Position numbers and translations under genes: made by a program
Notes under the pieces: model-generated
The model's input: the letters and a program-made list of their open reading frames with translations, nothing else
What the model was told of the DNA's origin: nothing
The model's database searches: none
Shown: one piece after another, positions 1 through 11,236 of the stretch
How the letters are laid out: every line of letters starts with the position of its first letter
Position numbering within the stretch: the stretch's first letter is position 1
Origin: Pseudenterobacter timonensis
Lineage (GTDB): Bacteria > Pseudomonadota > Gammaproteobacteria > Enterobacterales > Enterobacteriaceae
Length of the DNA stretch: 64,000 bases
NCBI RefSeq assembly: GCF_900021175.1
Contig: NZ_FCOP01000010.1
Location: 382,940 to 446,939, forward strand
Direction of reading: 5' to 3'

Positions 1-1
1 C

Positions 2-1378
2 GGCAACGGCGCGGGTAAATCGACGCTGATGAAAATTATTGCCGGCGTGGAGTCGCCGGACAGCGGAGAGCTTAACGTAGCGGGGAAGGCTTTTTCCCGC
101 CTGCGGCCCGGCCAGGCCCATCAGCTGGGGATCTATCTGGTGCCGCAGGAGCCGATGCTCTTTCCGAATCTCAGCGTGCGGGAAAATATTCTTTTTCGCC
201 TGCCGCGGGAGAAGGGGCTGGAAAAGCGGCTGGCAGACAAACTGCAGCAGCTGCAGTGTCAGCTCCATCTGGATGCGGCCGCCAGTACGCTGGAGGTGGC
301 GGATCAGCAGATGGTGGAGATCCTGCGCGGGCTGATGCGCGAGGCATCCATCCTGATCCTCGACGAGCCGACCGCCTCGCTCACCCCCGGCGAGACCGAG
401 CGTCTCTTCCGCCAGATCCGCGCGTTACAGGGGGCCGGCGTGGGGATCGTCTTTATCTCCCATAAGCTGCCTGAAATCCGTCAGCTGGCCGACAGCGTCT
501 CGGTGATGCGCGACGGCGCGGTGGTGCTGAGTGGGGAAACCGCCCGCTTCGACGATAACGCGCTGATCGCCGCCATGACCCCGGTCAGCCGCGAGCAGGG
601 GCTCAGCGACACGCAAAAGCTCTGGCTGGCGTTGCCGGGCAATCGCCGTACCCAGCCGCAGGATTTCCCGGTGCTGCGGGTGGAAGATCTCACCGGGGAG
701 GGGTTCATCGATCTTAACCTGGAGATCTACGCCGGGGAGATCGTCGGGCTGGCCGGACTGGTGGGCTCCGGGCGTACCGAATTTGCCGAAACGCTCTACG
801 GCCTGCGCCCCTCGCGTGGCGGGCGGATCTGGCTGGAAAACCAGGAGATCGGCGCCGATCCCGTCGCCGCGCGGCTAAATAAGGGGCTTATTTACCTCCC
901 GGAAGATCGTCAGGTTTCCGGTATGTTTCTTGATGCGCCGATCCGCTGGAACACGGTGGCGCTTAACGAGCCGTCGCTGTGGCAACAGCGCAAGCGCGAG
1001 GCGGCGGTTGTGGAGCGCTATCACCGGGCGCTGGGGATCAAGCTTAACCATCCCGATCAAACCGTGCGCACTCTCTCCGGCGGCAACCAGCAGAAGGTGC
1101 TGCTGGCGCGTTGTCTGGAGGCCAACCCGCTGCTGCTGATTGTGGATGAGCCGACGCGCGGCGTGGATGTCGCCGCCCGGGCCGATATCTACCAGCTTCT
1201 GAAAAGCGTGGCCGCGCAAAACGTGGCGGTGCTGATGATCTCCAGCGACATGGATGAATTTCCCGGTCTCGCCGATCGCGTGGTTGTGATGCATCAGGGA
1301 CGACTCAGCGGCGAACTGCCGCGCCACGCCGTCAGCCTCGACAGAATGATGACGCTCGCCTTTGGAGGGCAACCATGA
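2..1378 (+). CDS. lsrA: AI-2 import ATP-binding protein LsrA (5' truncated)
   Basis: Duplicated ABC ATPase that powers import of the quorum-sensing signal AI-2 through LsrC/LsrD. The window edge cuts the gene inside the first Walker A motif: GNGAGKST is readable from base 5, before the first ATG at 29. About 458 residues remain of roughly 500-510 usual. The first domain has Walker B ILILDEP but no clear LSGGQ signature. The second domain carries LSGGNQQ and [12 protein letters not shown]. This asymmetric pattern is usual for sugar/AI-2 ABC ATPases. The stop overlaps the lsrC start (ATGA), so the genes are translationally coupled. The operon promoter and any LsrR operator lie outside the window. 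Confidence 0.95.
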   Translation, partial: GNGAGKSTLMKIIAGVESPDSGELNVAGKAFSRLRPGQAHQLGIYLVPQEPMLFPNLSVRENILFRLPREKGLEKRLADKLQQLQCQLHLDAAASTLEVADQQMVEILRGLMREASILILDEPTASLTPGETERLFRQIRALQGAGVGIVFISHKLPEIRQLADSVSVMRDGAVVLSGETARFDDNALIAAMTPVSREQGLSDTQKLWLALPGNRRTQPQDFPVLRVEDLTGEGFIDLNLEIYAGEIVGLAGLVGSGRTEFAETLYGLRPSRGGRIWLENQEIGADPVAARLNKGLIYLPEDRQVSGMFLDAPIRWNTVALNEPSLWQQRKREAAVVERYHRALGIKLNHPDQTVRTLSGGNQQKVLLARCLEANPLLLIVDEPTRGVDVAARADIYQLLKSVAAQNVAVLMISSDMDEFPGLADRVVVMHQGRLSGELPRHAVSLDRMMTLAFGGQP

Positions 1379-2406
1379 GGAGCTTACTGAAAAACCGCGA
1401 GCTGAGTGCCTTTCTCGCGATCCTGGCGCTGTTTGGTGTGCTGGTGGTACTTAACCCGGCCTACCTGAGCCTGCAGACGCTGGGGATGATCTTCGCCAGC
1501 TCGCAAATTCTGATCCTGCTGGCGATCGGCGCCGCGCTGGTGATGCTGACGCGCAATATCGACGTCTCCGTCGGCTCAACGGTGGGGCTCTGCGCCATCG
1601 CGGTGGGAGTGGCGTTGAACAGCGGCTACAGCCTGCCGCTGGCGATGGGGTTTGCGCTGGCGGTCGGCGCACTGGCGGGGGCGTTTAACGGTCTGCTGGT
1701 GGTGGGGCTGCGCATTCCGGCGATTGTCGCCACGCTGGGTACGCTGGGGCTTTATCGCGGGGCGATGCTGCTCTGGACCGGCGGCAAGTGGATTGAGGGG
1801 CTTCCGCCATCGCTGAAATCACTCTCCGAACCGGTCGCCCTCGGCATCTCGCCGCTCGGCATCATGGTGCTCTGCCTGGCGGCAGGGGGGGCATGGCTGC
1901 TGGCGCGTACCGCCTTTGGCCGCGACTTTTACGCGGTGGGTGATAATCTCGCCGCCGCGCGTCAGCTTGGCGTGGCGGTGAACCGCACCCGCCTTATCGC
2001 CTTTACCCTCAACGGCATGCTGGCCGCCTGCGCCGGGATCGTCTTTGCCTCGCAGATCGGTTTTGTCCCTAACCAGACCGGCAGCGGTCTGGAGATGAAG
2101 GCCATCGCCGCCTGCGTGCTCGGCGGCATTTCGCTGCTGGGGGGGACCGGCACGCTGATCGGCGCGCTGCTGGGCGCCTTCTTCCTGACCCAAATCGACA
2201 CCGTGCTGGTGCTCTTTAAGCTTCCGGCCTGGTGGAACGACTTTATCGCCGGGCTGGTGCTGCTGGGGGTACTGGTGCTGGACGGACGGCTGCGCCAGGC
2301 GCTGGCGCGTCACCAGCGGGCGCTGAAGTACGGCCGCTTTCAGCCGGGCAACAAAGGGGGAAAACATGTCACCCCGTTTCCAAAACGCAACAAAGAGGTG
2401 GCGTAA
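1375..2406 (+). CDS. lsrC: AI-2 ABC transporter permease LsrC
   Basis: Inner-membrane permease of the AI-2 importer, 343 residues, close to the E. coli length. It has about ten hydrophobic segments and the typical branched-chain/ribose permease loop [19 protein letters not shown], which contacts the ATPase. The glycine-rich segment [18 protein letters not shown] is also family-typical. The gene starts inside the lsrA stop and ends directly before the lsrD ATG with no spacer. Product and position are secure from operon context (lsrACDBFG). Confidence 0.96.
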   Translation: MRSLLKNRELSAFLAILALFGVLVVLNPAYLSLQTLGMIFASSQILILLAIGAALVMLTRNIDVSVGSTVGLCAIAVGVALNSGYSLPLAMGFALAVGALAGAFNGLLVVGLRIPAIVATLGTLGLYRGAMLLWTGGKWIEGLPPSLKSLSEPVALGISPLGIMVLCLAAGGAWLLARTAFGRDFYAVGDNLAAARQLGVAVNRTRLIAFTLNGMLAACAGIVFASQIGFVPNQTGSGLEMKAIAACVLGGISLLGGTGTLIGALLGAFFLTQIDTVLVLFKLPAWWNDFIAGLVLLGVLVLDGRLRQALARHQRALKYGRFQPGNKGGKHVTPFPKRNKEVA

Positions 2407-3390
2407 ATGAGGCTCAACTGGGAAAGCGCGCTGCTGATTTTGCTGGTGCTGGAGATTTTATTATTCGGCGCCATGAACCCGCGGATGCTTGATATCAACA
2501 TGCTGCTCTTCAGCACCAGCGACTTTATTTGTATCGGCATCGTGGCTCTGCCGCTTACGCTCGTGATCATCAGCGGTGGGATCGATATTTCGCTTGGTTC
2601 CACCATCGGCCTGTGCGCCATTGCGCTGGGGGTGATGATGCAGGCGGGGTGGCCCATGACGATCGCCATTCCGCTGACGCTGCTGCTCGGTCTGCTGTGC
2701 GGGCTGCTGAACGCGGCGCTGATCCACTATACCGGCATTAGCCCGCTGGTGATTACCCTCGGCACGCTCTACCTCTACGGCGGCGCGGCGCTGCTGCTCT
2801 CCGGGATGGCGGGGGCGACGGGCTATGAGGGCATCGGCGGCTTCCCGGACAGCTTTACCGCCTTCGCCAGTCTCACTCTGTTCGGGCTGCCGATCCCGCT
2901 GGTGCTTTTCGGGGTCATTACGCTCTTTTTCTGGCTGATTACCCACCGCGGGCGCTTTGGCCGCCACCTCTTTTTGATCGGGCAAAACCCGCGTGCGGCG
3001 CGTTACGCGGCGCTGTCGGTCAATGGCATGCCCTACGCCCTCTATGGCCTGGTGGGGCTGGCGTCGGCGGTGGCCGCGCTGGTGATGGTCTCTTATTTCG
3101 GCTCGGCGCGTTCCGATCTGGGGCGCGATTTACTGATGCCTGCGCTCACCGCCGCGGTGCTCGGCGGGGCGAATATCTATGGCGGATCCGGTTCGGTTAT
3201 CGGTACGGCGCTGGCGGCGCTGCTGGTGGGGTATCTGCAACAGGGTCTGCAAATGGTCGGCATCCCCAACCAGGTGTCGAGCGCGCTGTCAGGGGCGCTG
3301 CTGGTGGTGGTGGTGATGGGACGCTCGCTAACTCTGCACCGTGAATGGGTGCGTACATTCTTCCTCAGACATACCCGGAGCATAAGATGA
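2407..3390 (+). CDS. lsrD: AI-2 ABC transporter permease LsrD
   Basis: Second permease of the AI-2 importer, 327 residues. It is a paralogue of LsrC with the same features: the coupling loop [20 protein letters not shown] and the late [19 protein letters not shown] segment. The ATG follows the lsrC stop directly. Its TGA overlaps the lsrB ATG by two bases. LsrC and LsrD form the membrane channel. Confidence 0.96.
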   Translation: MRLNWESALLILLVLEILLFGAMNPRMLDINMLLFSTSDFICIGIVALPLTLVIISGGIDISLGSTIGLCAIALGVMMQAGWPMTIAIPLTLLLGLLCGLLNAALIHYTGISPLVITLGTLYLYGGAALLLSGMAGATGYEGIGGFPDSFTAFASLTLFGLPIPLVLFGVITLFFWLITHRGRFGRHLFLIGQNPRAARYAALSVNGMPYALYGLVGLASAVAALVMVSYFGSARSDLGRDLLMPALTAAVLGGANIYGGSGSVIGTALAALLVGYLQQGLQMVGIPNQVSSALSGALLVVVVMGRSLTLHREWVRTFFLRHTRSIR

Positions 3391-4388
3391 AAACAAAACT
3401 GATCGTGCTGGCGATGGCGTTAAGCGTGGCGTCGGCGCAGGCGGCGGAGCGCATCGCCTTTATCCCGAAGCTGGTGGGGGTGGGCTTTTTCACCAGCGGC
3501 GGCAATGGCGCGAAAGAGGCGGGCAAGCAGCTGGGGGTGGATGTCACCTATGATGGTCCCACCGAGCCGAGCGTCTCCGGCCAGGTACAGCTGATCAATA
3601 ACTTCGTCAACCAGGGTTATAACGCCATTATCGTCTCCGCCGTCTCGCCGGATGGCCTCTGCCCGGCGCTGAAGCGCGCCATGCAGCGCGGCGTGAAGAT
3701 TCTCACCTGGGATTCCGACACCAAACCGGAGTGCCGCAGCATCTACATTAACCAGGGGACCCCGCAGCAGCTCGGCGGCCTGCTGGTGGATATGGCCGGG
3801 AAGCAGGTCACCAAACCCAACGCCAAAGTGGCGTTCTTCTACTCCAGCCCCACCGTCACCGACCAGAACCAGTGGGTAAAAGAGGCGAAGGCCAAAATCG
3901 AGAAAGATCATCCGCAGTGGCAGATCGTTACCACCCAGTTTGGCTATAACGACGCCACTAAATCGCTGCAAACCGCCGAGGGGATCTTAAAAGCGTATCC
4001 GGACCTGGATGCGATCATCGCCCCGGACGCCAACGCCCTGCCGGCGGCGGCGCAGGCGGCGGAGAACCTCAAGCGGGAAGGGGTGGCGATTGTCGGTTTT
4101 AGCACGCCGAACGTGATGCGTCCCTACGTGGAGCGCGGCACGGTGAAAGCCTTCGGCCTGTGGGACGTGGTGCAGCAGGGCAACATCGCGGTCAATGTCG
4201 CCAGCACGTTGTTGAAAAAGGGCGATCTTAACGTGGGTGACAGCGTGGAGGTGAAGGGTATCGGCACGCTGAAGGTGGAGCCGAACAGCGTCCAGGGCTA
4301 CCAGTATGAGGCGAAAGGCAACGGCATCGTGCTACTGCCGGAGCGCGTGGTATTCACCAAAGAAAATATCGACAAATATGACTTCTGA
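3387..4388 (+). CDS. lsrB: AI-2-binding periplasmic protein LsrB
   Basis: Periplasmic receptor that binds the R-THMF form of AI-2 and delivers it to LsrCD. 333 residues from the ATG at 3387, which overlaps the lsrD stop. An upstream in-frame start at 3345 would add 14 residues in front of an evident signal peptide and is rejected. The Sec signal peptide is [19 protein letters not shown] with cleavage near residue 19-20. The mature part has the periplasmic-binding type I fold pattern ([13 protein letters not shown] start, [29 protein letters not shown]). Confidence 0.96.
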   Translation: MKTKLIVLAMALSVASAQAAERIAFIPKLVGVGFFTSGGNGAKEAGKQLGVDVTYDGPTEPSVSGQVQLINNFVNQGYNAIIVSAVSPDGLCPALKRAMQRGVKILTWDSDTKPECRSIYINQGTPQQLGGLLVDMAGKQVTKPNAKVAFFYSSPTVTDQNQWVKEAKAKIEKDHPQWQIVTTQFGYNDATKSLQTAEGILKAYPDLDAIIAPDANALPAAAQAAENLKREGVAIVGFSTPNVMRPYVERGTVKAFGLWDVVQQGNIAVNVASTLLKKGDLNVGDSVEVKGIGTLKVEPNSVQGYQYEAKGNGIVLLPERVVFTKENIDKYDF

Positions 4389-4399
4389 CGGGGGAGAGA

Positions 4400-5287
4400 A
4401 TGGCTGATTTAGACGACATCAAAGAGGGCAAGAATTTTGGCATCGGCACGCCGCAGCAGAATGTGCCCTATACCCTGAAGGGCTGTGGCTCGCTGGACTG
4501 GGGGATGCAGTCAAGGCTGGCGCGCATCTTTAACCCGCAGAGCAACCGCACGGTAATGCTGGCCTTCGATCACGGTTATTTCCAGGGGCCAACCACCGGG
4601 CTGGAGCGTATCGATCTCTCCATTGCACCGCTGTTTGGCGAAACCGATGTGCTGATGTGTACCCGCGGTATTCTCAGGAGCCAGGTGCCCGCCGCTACCA
4701 ACAAACCGGTGGTGCTGCGCGCCTCTGGCGGTAACTCGATTCTGGGGGAGTTGTCGAATGAGTGCGTGGCGGTGGCGATGGAGGATGCCCTGCGCCTGAA
4801 TGCTTGCGCGGTGGCGGCGCAGGTCTATATCGGCAGCCCGAATGAGCATCAGTCCATCAACAATATTATTAAGCTGGTGGATGCGGGCACCCGCTACGGC
4901 ATCCCGACGCTGGCGGTGACCGGCGTCGGTAAAGAGATGGCCCGCGACGCGCGCTATTTTTCCCTCGCCAGCCGTATCGCCGCTGAGATGGGAGCGCAAT
5001 TCGTCAAAACCTACTACGTGGATGAGGGCTTTGAAAAAGTGACCGCCAGCTGCCCGGTGCCGATTGTCATTGCAGGCGGCAAAAAGTTGCCGGAACATGA
5101 GGCGCTGGAGATGTGTTTCCGGGCCATCGATCAGGGGGCTTCCGGCGTGGATATGGGACGCAATATCTTCCAGTCCAGCGCGCCGCTCGCCATGCTGAAA
5201 GCGGTGAAAAAGGTGGTTCACGAGAAGATGAGCGCCCGCGAGGCGTATCAGTTCTGGCAGGAAGAGAAACAGGGAGAGATCAAATGA
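4400..5287 (+). CDS. lsrF: 3-hydroxy-5-phosphonooxypentane-2,4-dione thiolase LsrF
   Basis: Class I aldolase-fold enzyme that cleaves processed phospho-AI-2 by transfer to CoA. 295 residues. The conserved lysine expected to form the substrate adduct is seen in FVKTYY (K203), and FDHGYFQGP near residue 56 is family-typical. A GGGGGAGAG ribosome site precedes the ATG. The gene lies 11 bp after lsrB and overlaps lsrG by four bases, as part of the processing half of the lsr operon. Confidence 0.95.
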   Translation: MADLDDIKEGKNFGIGTPQQNVPYTLKGCGSLDWGMQSRLARIFNPQSNRTVMLAFDHGYFQGPTTGLERIDLSIAPLFGETDVLMCTRGILRSQVPAATNKPVVLRASGGNSILGELSNECVAVAMEDALRLNACAVAAQVYIGSPNEHQSINNIIKLVDAGTRYGIPTLAVTGVGKEMARDARYFSLASRIAAEMGAQFVKTYYVDEGFEKVTASCPVPIVIAGGKKLPEHEALEMCFRAIDQGASGVDMGRNIFQSSAPLAMLKAVKKVVHEKMSAREAYQFWQEEKQGEIK

Positions 5288-5577
5288 ACGTGACGCTGGT
5301 GGAGATCAATATCAAACCGGAGCGGGTGGAGGAGTTTCTGGAGGTGTTCCGCGCCAACCACGAAGGGGCGATTCAGGAACCGGGCAACCTGCGCTTCGAC
5401 GTGTTGCAGGACCCGGAGGTGAACACCCGCTTCTTTATCTATGAGGCCTACCAGGATGATGCGGCGGTGCTGGCGCATAAGCAGACGCCGCACTATCTCG
5501 CCTGCGTGGAGAAGCTCGAAGAGCTGATGTCGGAGCCGCGCAAAAAACGCAGCTTTGTGGGGTTGTTGCCCGAGTAA
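5284..5577 (+). CDS. lsrG: (4S)-4-hydroxy-5-phosphonooxypentane-2,3-dione isomerase LsrG
   Basis: Small ABM-fold enzyme that isomerises phospho-AI-2, helping to end the AI-2 signal. 97 residues from the ATG at 5284, which overlaps the lsrF TGA and follows a GGGAGA site. The frame is open further upstream inside lsrF, but only this start gives the normal family N-terminus ([13 protein letters not shown]). It is the last gene of the lsr operon and is followed by REP-like repeats. Confidence 0.95.
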   Translation: MNVTLVEINIKPERVEEFLEVFRANHEGAIQEPGNLRFDVLQDPEVNTRFFIYEAYQDDAAVLAHKQTPHYLACVEKLEELMSEPRKKRSFVGLLPE

Positions 5578-5583
5578 CGGATT

Positions 5584-5709
5584 GCCCGGTGGCGCTGCGC
5601 TTACCGGGCCTACGGGGACGATGTTGTGTTGATTTTGTAGGCCGGGTAAGCGTTAGCGCCACCCGGCGATGTTCACCCTGTAGGCCCGGTAAGCGCAGCG
5701 CCACCGGGC
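5584..5709. repeat. REP/BIME cluster after lsr operon
   Basis: Three palindromic REP-type units in alternating orientation: 5584-5613, 5637-5667 and 5680-5709. Each has the core (G)CCGG-x-GGCGCT...-ACCGGGC-CTAC or its reverse complement. The last unit ends six bases before the stop of the converging B3/4 gene. Such units usually lie in 3' untranslated regions and stabilise mRNA or bind gyrase/IHF; here that is by analogy only. Confidence 0.85.
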
Positions 5710-5714
5710 GATGT

Positions 5715-6404
5715 TCAGACCAGTTCCAGCAATTGCATCCGCGCCGTTGCACCCGGCATCAGCCGTTGCAGGTTGCTGACCAGCTCATCCCCGGCTTCCT
5801 GCAACGCCGCTAAAGGCATGGCGGGCAGACTTTCAAGAATAAACCACATGGTTTTCGCCTTGCTGTCCAGACGCGTGCGTACCCCTTGCCGCCAGTTCCA
5901 GCGCCGACAGGTGACGCCGAGGTCGTCGCGCCAGATAACCTCGCCCGGCTCCGGGTATTCCACCACCGGCTGTCCCTCTTTGAAGGTATCAAACGGCTCG
6001 CTGCCGTCCGCCAGCGTCAGTTGCGGCGTACCGGAATAGGCCGCAAGATTCTCCCCACCCACCGGGATGGCGTAGCGGATGCTGATGGCATTATAGATAT
6101 CCACCACCGGATCGAGCGGTGGCAGCGAACCCTCTTTTATCACACGTTTCCGCAGGGCGGATGCCGAGCAGGGCGTGCGTTTCGGTTTTGCGCCGAAGGC
6201 CTTAAATACATTATCCCACTCATCGAGATGCGCCTGCGCCCAGGGAACATCATCATTTAACATCTGCTGACAAGCCTGCGCCAGTACGGCAGAAGCAACC
6301 TCTGGATGGGTAATCGGCGCAGCTGCAACCAGAATGCTCAGTGCCCGAAACCCGGGCGCGATCCCTTTAAGGCGGGGATCGATTGACGGCGTAACGAGAG
6401 ACAT
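5715..6404 (-). CDS. B3/4 domain-containing protein (PheT editing-like)
   Basis: Soluble protein of 229 residues resembling the stand-alone B3/4 domain of the phenylalanyl-tRNA synthetase beta subunit. Supporting features are a segment around residues 80-135 (SALRKRVIKEGSLPPLDPVV, then VDIYNAISIRYAIPVGGEN) and a C-terminal RWNWRQGVRTRLD followed by a hydrophobic WFILESLP strand. In PheT this domain edits mischarged Tyr-tRNA. The role of the free-standing family is not settled, so tRNA or amino-acid hydrolysis is only inferred. It is divergent from the XRE/cupin regulator, with a 42-bp gap, and may be its target. Confidence 0.75.
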   Translation of the reverse strand: MSLVTPSIDPRLKGIAPGFRALSILVAAAPITHPEVASAVLAQACQQMLNDDVPWAQAHLDEWDNVFKAFGAKPKRTPCSASALRKRVIKEGSLPPLDPVVDIYNAISIRYAIPVGGENLAAYSGTPQLTLADGSEPFDTFKEGQPVVEYPEPGEVIWRDDLGVTCRRWNWRQGVRTRLDSKAKTMWFILESLPAMPLAALQEAGDELVSNLQRLMPGATARMQLLELV

Positions 6405-6446
6405 AAATAATCCTGTATCGACTGTTTTATACCATGGTAGTGACCA

Positions 6447-7049
6447 ATGACTGAAAAAGTCAATATAATGACTGCGCAGGGAGCCGATATTGCCCAGGTA
6501 AGCCTGGCCGTGGCAAACCGCATCCGCAGCTGGCGAAAAGAGAAAAAGCTGTCGCTGGACGAGCTTTCCCGCCGCGCCAGCGTCAGCAAAGGGATGCTGG
6601 TGGAGATCGAAAAAGGAGCCGCCAATCCCAGCATCGCGATCTTATGCAAACTGGCCGCCGCACTTGGCGTGTCGGTGGCGGATATCGTCAACGTCTCCAG
6701 CGAGCCGTTAGTGCATCTTATTGAAAAAGAGGCGATCCCGGTTCTGTGGCAGGGCGATGAGGGCGGATGCGCACGCCTGCTGGCGGGTACCGCTGGCCCG
6801 GACATGATCGAGCTTTGGCAGTGGGAGATGTATCCCGGTGAGCGTTTTACTTCTCCGGGACATCCGGCGGGAACGTTCGAGCTACTGCACGTGAACGAAG
6901 GCGTTTTGACTCTGACGGTGGACGAGACGGTGACGCAGGTTAACGCTGGCATGTCGGCGGTCGCGAAAACCGAAGCGGCGCATGGCTATGCGAATGAAGG
7001 TCAGCATGTGCTGCGGTTCACTATGACCGTGGCGGAATTTCATCGCTAA
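6447..7049 (+). CDS. XRE-family transcriptional regulator with C-terminal cupin domain
   Basis: DNA-binding regulator of 200 residues (192 if the second ATG at 6471 is used; no ribosome site clearly decides). An N-terminal helix-turn-helix lies at about residues 20-75 (RIRSWRKEKKLSLDELSRRA, VSKGMLVEIEKGAANPSI). A small beta-barrel cupin domain occupies about 115-195 (MYPGERFTSPGHPAGTFELL). This architecture is common in ligand-sensing repressors of nearby metabolic genes. The divergent B3/4 gene is the obvious candidate target. A palindrome TGGTAGTGACCA at 6435-6446 abuts the first start codon and could be an operator (weak inference). Confidence 0.85.
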   Translation: MTEKVNIMTAQGADIAQVSLAVANRIRSWRKEKKLSLDELSRRASVSKGMLVEIEKGAANPSIAILCKLAAALGVSVADIVNVSSEPLVHLIEKEAIPVLWQGDEGGCARLLAGTAGPDMIELWQWEMYPGERFTSPGHPAGTFELLHVNEGVLTLTVDETVTQVNAGMSAVAKTEAAHGYANEGQHVLRFTMTVAEFHR

Positions 7050-7088
7050 AAAAGCCGCCCGGTGCTACGCAACCTTGAGGATTTTCCA

Positions 7089-7115
7089 GGCCGGGCAAGC
7101 GCAGCGCCGCCCGGC
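7089..7115. repeat. Single REP unit
   Basis: REP-like palindrome (GGCCGGGCAAGCGCAGCG...CGCCCGGC) in the short convergent gap between the XRE regulator and patA. It matches the units seen elsewhere in the window. Confidence 0.75.
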
Positions 7116-7120
7116 GCTAA

Positions 7121-8562
<1,442 letters not shown>

Positions 8563-8699
8563 CTTCCGATGGGGCAGAAGAAATCGGGATAAACGCCAGG
8601 TTAAAACGAGAGTGCGCAAAATTTAATCACGCAGGCGCAGAGGAAAACGCGCGCCGCTGCCGGGCCAGGAAGGCGGGATTGACCCGCGAACGGGCCTGC

Positions 8700-8716
8700 T
8701 GCACCAGCAGGGTGCA
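8700..8716. promoter_or_regulatory. NtrC enhancer site upstream of patA
   Basis: TGCACC-N5-GGTGCA is a perfect 17-bp dyad of the NtrC type. It lies about 170 bp upstream of the predicted sigma-54 start of patA, a normal enhancer distance. A second, weaker site usually accompanies such enhancers; I did not find a convincing one. The flanking bases also form a 7-bp hairpin (8695-8711), which overlaps the dyad and is probably incidental. Confidence 0.75.
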
Positions 8717-8855
8717 GGTTATTATTTAAGTGATGCTTAACTATTTATATCCTACAGCTAATATCATTCCTAAACTATTAAAAATCAATGCATTAGAAAG
8801 GCGTACTTTACGTGCGGTTTAGTCGCGATCTGCGATCTCTATCAAATTTCACATC

Positions 8856-8882
8856 TAAAGATAAATTCTTTACCGCCGACAA
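8856..8882 (+). promoter_or_regulatory. Sigma-28 (FliA) promoter of aer
   Basis: TAAA-N15-GCCGACAA differs from the flagellar sigma consensus TAAA-N15-GCCGATAA by one base. It lies about 50 bp upstream of the aer start. Aer is part of the chemotaxis regulon in enterics, so control with the flagellar class 3 genes fits. Confidence 0.8.
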
Positions 8883-8933
8883 ATCTTATATCCACAAAAT
8901 TAACACTTATATAACCTGCAAGGGATGCCCGGA

Positions 8934-10454
8934 ATGTCCTCTCAACCGTCAGTGACTCAGAATGAATATCCGCTGGATGACGATACCACCCTCATGTCCA
9001 CTACCGACACCCAGAGCTACCTGACCCACGTTAACGATACCTTTATCAAGGTCAGCGGCTTTACCCTGGCGGAGATGACAGGCCAGCCCCATAACCTGGT
9101 GCGTCATCCCGATATGCCGAAAGCGGCCTTTGCCGATATGTGGTACACCCTGCAACAGGGGGAGCCGTGGAGCGGCATCGTGAAAAACCGGCGTAAAAAT
9201 GGCGATCACTACTGGGTGCGCGCCAATGCGGTGCCGATGGTGCGAAACGGCCAGACGACGGGCTATATGTCCATTCGTACCCGCGCGACGCGCGAGGAGA
9301 TTGCGGCTGCCGAGGCGCTTTACCCGGCGCTGGATAAGAAAAACGCCGCCAGGCGGCTGCATAAGGGGCTGGTGGTGCGCAGGGGCGCGTTCGGGAAGCT
9401 GGCGTCCATGCCGCTGCGCTGGCGCGTGCGCGGCGTCATGGCGGTGCTGTTTATGGCAGTGGCCGCCTCGCTGCTTATCAGCGAGGGGGGCGGATGGGCT
9501 CTGGGGACCAGCGCGGTGGTTTTTTTGCTCGGCACGCTGCTCTTTGAGCAGCAGATTGTTCACCCGGTGGAGAATGTGGCGCAGCAGGCGCTGAAGGTGG
9601 CGACCGGGGAATGCAACAGCGTGGCGCACCTGAAGCGCAGCGACGAGCTGGGGCTGACCCTGCGTGCGGTCGGGCAGTTAGGGCTGATGTGCCGCTGGCT
9701 GATTAACGATGTTTCCAGCCAGGTGGTGAGCGTACGTAACGGCAGCGACACGCTGGCAAAAGGCAATGAGGATCTTAACGACCGCACCCGTCAGACGGTG
9801 GCAAACGTGCAGCAGACCGTCGCCACCATGAACCAGATGGCAGCCTCGGTGCAGAGCAATTCAGAAACCGCGGCGGCGGCGGATAAACTCTCCATGGCGG
9901 CGAGCGGAGCGGCGACCCAGGGAGGGAACGCGATGCAGGTTGTGGTCAAAACCATGGATGAGATTGCCGACAGCACCCAGAGGATCGGCTCCATCACCAG
10001 ACTGATTAACGATATCGCCTTCCAGACCAATATTCTGGCGCTCAACGCGGCGGTGGAGGCGGCACGCGCGGGTGAACAGGGGAAAGGTTTTGCGGTGGTG
10101 GCGGGGGAAGTGCGCCATCTGGCAAGCCGTAGCGCCAGCGCGGCAAACGATATTCGTAAGCTTATCGACGCCAGCGCCAGTAAGGTGCAGTCCGGCACCA
10201 GCCAGGTTCATGCGGCGGGCGTGACGATGGATAATATTGTCGAACAGGTGCAGAACGTAACGCGCCTGATCGCCCAGATTAGCCACTCCACCGCCGAACA
10301 GGCGACCGGCCTTTCGGATCTGACCCGCGCGGTGGCCGAGCTGGACGATATCACCCAGAAAAATGCCGATCTGGTGGAAGAGAGCGCCCGCGTCTCGGCG
10401 ATGGTGAAACAGCGCGCCGGGCGGTTACAGGACGCGGTTACCGTGCTTCATTAA
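8934..10454 (+). CDS. aer: Aerotaxis receptor Aer
   Basis: Membrane-bound redox/oxygen sensor that signals to CheA/CheW. 506 residues from the ATG at 8934, the E. coli length, with AGGG nine bases upstream. The ATG at 8925 touches that site and is less likely. The N-terminal PAS domain (about 20-120) shows the FAD-binding patch RHPD (57-60) and W70. Two hydrophobic stretches near 165-205 form the membrane anchor. Next come a HAMP-like region and the methyl-accepting signalling hairpin with the tip [20 protein letters not shown]. There is no periplasmic domain. It is divergent from patA and convergent with yqjI. Confidence 0.95.
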   Translation: MSSQPSVTQNEYPLDDDTTLMSTTDTQSYLTHVNDTFIKVSGFTLAEMTGQPHNLVRHPDMPKAAFADMWYTLQQGEPWSGIVKNRRKNGDHYWVRANAVPMVRNGQTTGYMSIRTRATREEIAAAEALYPALDKKNAARRLHKGLVVRRGAFGKLASMPLRWRVRGVMAVLFMAVAASLLISEGGGWALGTSAVVFLLGTLLFEQQIVHPVENVAQQALKVATGECNSVAHLKRSDELGLTLRAVGQLGLMCRWLINDVSSQVVSVRNGSDTLAKGNEDLNDRTRQTVANVQQTVATMNQMAASVQSNSETAAAADKLSMAASGAATQGGNAMQVVVKTMDEIADSTQRIGSITRLINDIAFQTNILALNAAVEAARAGEQGKGFAVVAGEVRHLASRSASAANDIRKLIDASASKVQSGTSQVHAAGVTMDNIVEQVQNVTRLIAQISHSTAEQATGLSDLTRAVAELDDITQKNADLVEESARVSAMVKQRAGRLQDAVTVLH

Positions 10455-10477
10455 AGGCTGTTCGCGGCGCGTCGGGC

Positions 10478-11011
10478 TTACTCCATCTGGGAGATCTCCA
10501 GCGCCGCGCGGTCAATCACGCCGATAATCTTTTTAAGCTGCGTATCGTTAATTTCGCCCTGGTTGACCTTCAGATCCAGTACCGCCTTAAAGTTATCCAG
10601 CGCCCGCTTCATCTGCGGGTTTTTGCGCAGGTTAAAACCTACGCAGCGGGCCTTAATCCGCGCCTGGATCATCGCCAGCGGTTGCTCATTTTCCGCCAGC
10701 CAGCGCTCGCCCGCCCCGGTAATGGCGATCTTCTTGCGTCCGTTCGCCTCTTCGGTGATGGTGATAAACGCCTGATCCTGCAAAAAATCGAGCGTGGGGT
10801 AGATCACGCCGGGGCTGGGGGTGTAGTTGCCCTGAGTCATATTTTCGATAGCTTTGATCAGCTCGTAGCCGTGGCTGGCGTTCCGGGTCAGGATCGACAG
10901 GATGACCAGCCGCAGCTCGCCATGCCCGAAAAATCGCTGACGGCGCCCGCCGCCATGATGTCCGCCGCATCCGTGGTGCTCTTGCTCAAACATATCGTGT
11001 GGCTTTCGCAT
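10478..11011 (-). CDS. yqjI: PadR-family nickel/iron-responsive repressor YqjI
   Basis: Winged-helix repressor that senses nickel and controls itself and the divergent ferric reductase gene yqjH. 177 residues from the ATG at 11009-11011, which has GGAGGA six bases upstream; the preceding ATG overlaps that site. The N-terminal metal-binding tail is short and histidine/cysteine-rich (EQEHHGCGGHHGGGRRQRFF), clearly shorter than the tail of E. coli YqjI. The PadR wing-helix follows (HGYELIKAIE, YTPSPGVIYPTLDFL). A C-terminal dimer helix ends the protein. Confidence 0.92.
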   Translation of the reverse strand: MRKPHDMFEQEHHGCGGHHGGGRRQRFFGHGELRLVILSILTRNASHGYELIKAIENMTQGNYTPSPGVIYPTLDFLQDQAFITITEEANGRKKIAITGAGERWLAENEQPLAMIQARIKARCVGFNLRKNPQMKRALDNFKAVLDLKVNQGEINDTQLKKIIGVIDRAALEISQME

Positions 11012-11028
11012 AATTTCCTCCATAATTT

Positions 11029-11050
11029 GATATATCTAATTTATATCTAA
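11029..11050. promoter_or_regulatory. Putative YqjI operator at its own promoter
   Basis: Two direct copies of TATATCTAA, at 11031-11039 and 11042-11050, spaced 11 bp (one helical turn). The first lies within GATATATCTAA, whose reverse complement TTAGATATATC is repeated before yqjH. The position, 18-40 bp upstream of the yqjI start, fits autorepression. Confidence 0.6.
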
Positions 11051-11172
11051 ATGAACGATTAATGCAAACATGCCGACCAGTTAAAGTATAAGTAATTGAT
11101 TAATAATACTATTTAAGGAGAGAGATTAAACGGTATCGGCTATATCAAAAAAGATCTTGCATTCTTCGTTGT

Positions 11173-11187
11173 TAGCAATCATTATCA
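11173..11187. promoter_or_regulatory. Fur-box-like sequence upstream of yqjH
   Basis: Read on the minus strand this is TGATAATGATTGCTA, matching 11 of 14 defined bases of the 7-1-7 Fur pattern TGATAAT-N-ATTATCA. yqjH is known in E. coli to be repressed by Fur as well as by YqjI, so the location is meaningful. Confidence 0.55.
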
Positions 11188-11199
11188 TTTAGAAGTGAT

Positions 11200-11210
11200 T
11201 TAGATATATC
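11200..11210. promoter_or_regulatory. Putative YqjI operator upstream of yqjH
   Basis: TTAGATATATC is identical, in inverted orientation, to the motif in front of yqjI. It lies 26 bp upstream of the yqjH ATG. Confidence 0.6.
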
Positions 11211-11236
11211 GTAACTCCATTCACGAAGGCATAACT

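Noticed and set aside
8695..8711. Perfect 7-bp hairpin as a terminator or small RNA
   Set aside because: It overlaps the NtrC dyad, has no T run, and is explained by that dyad and its flanks.
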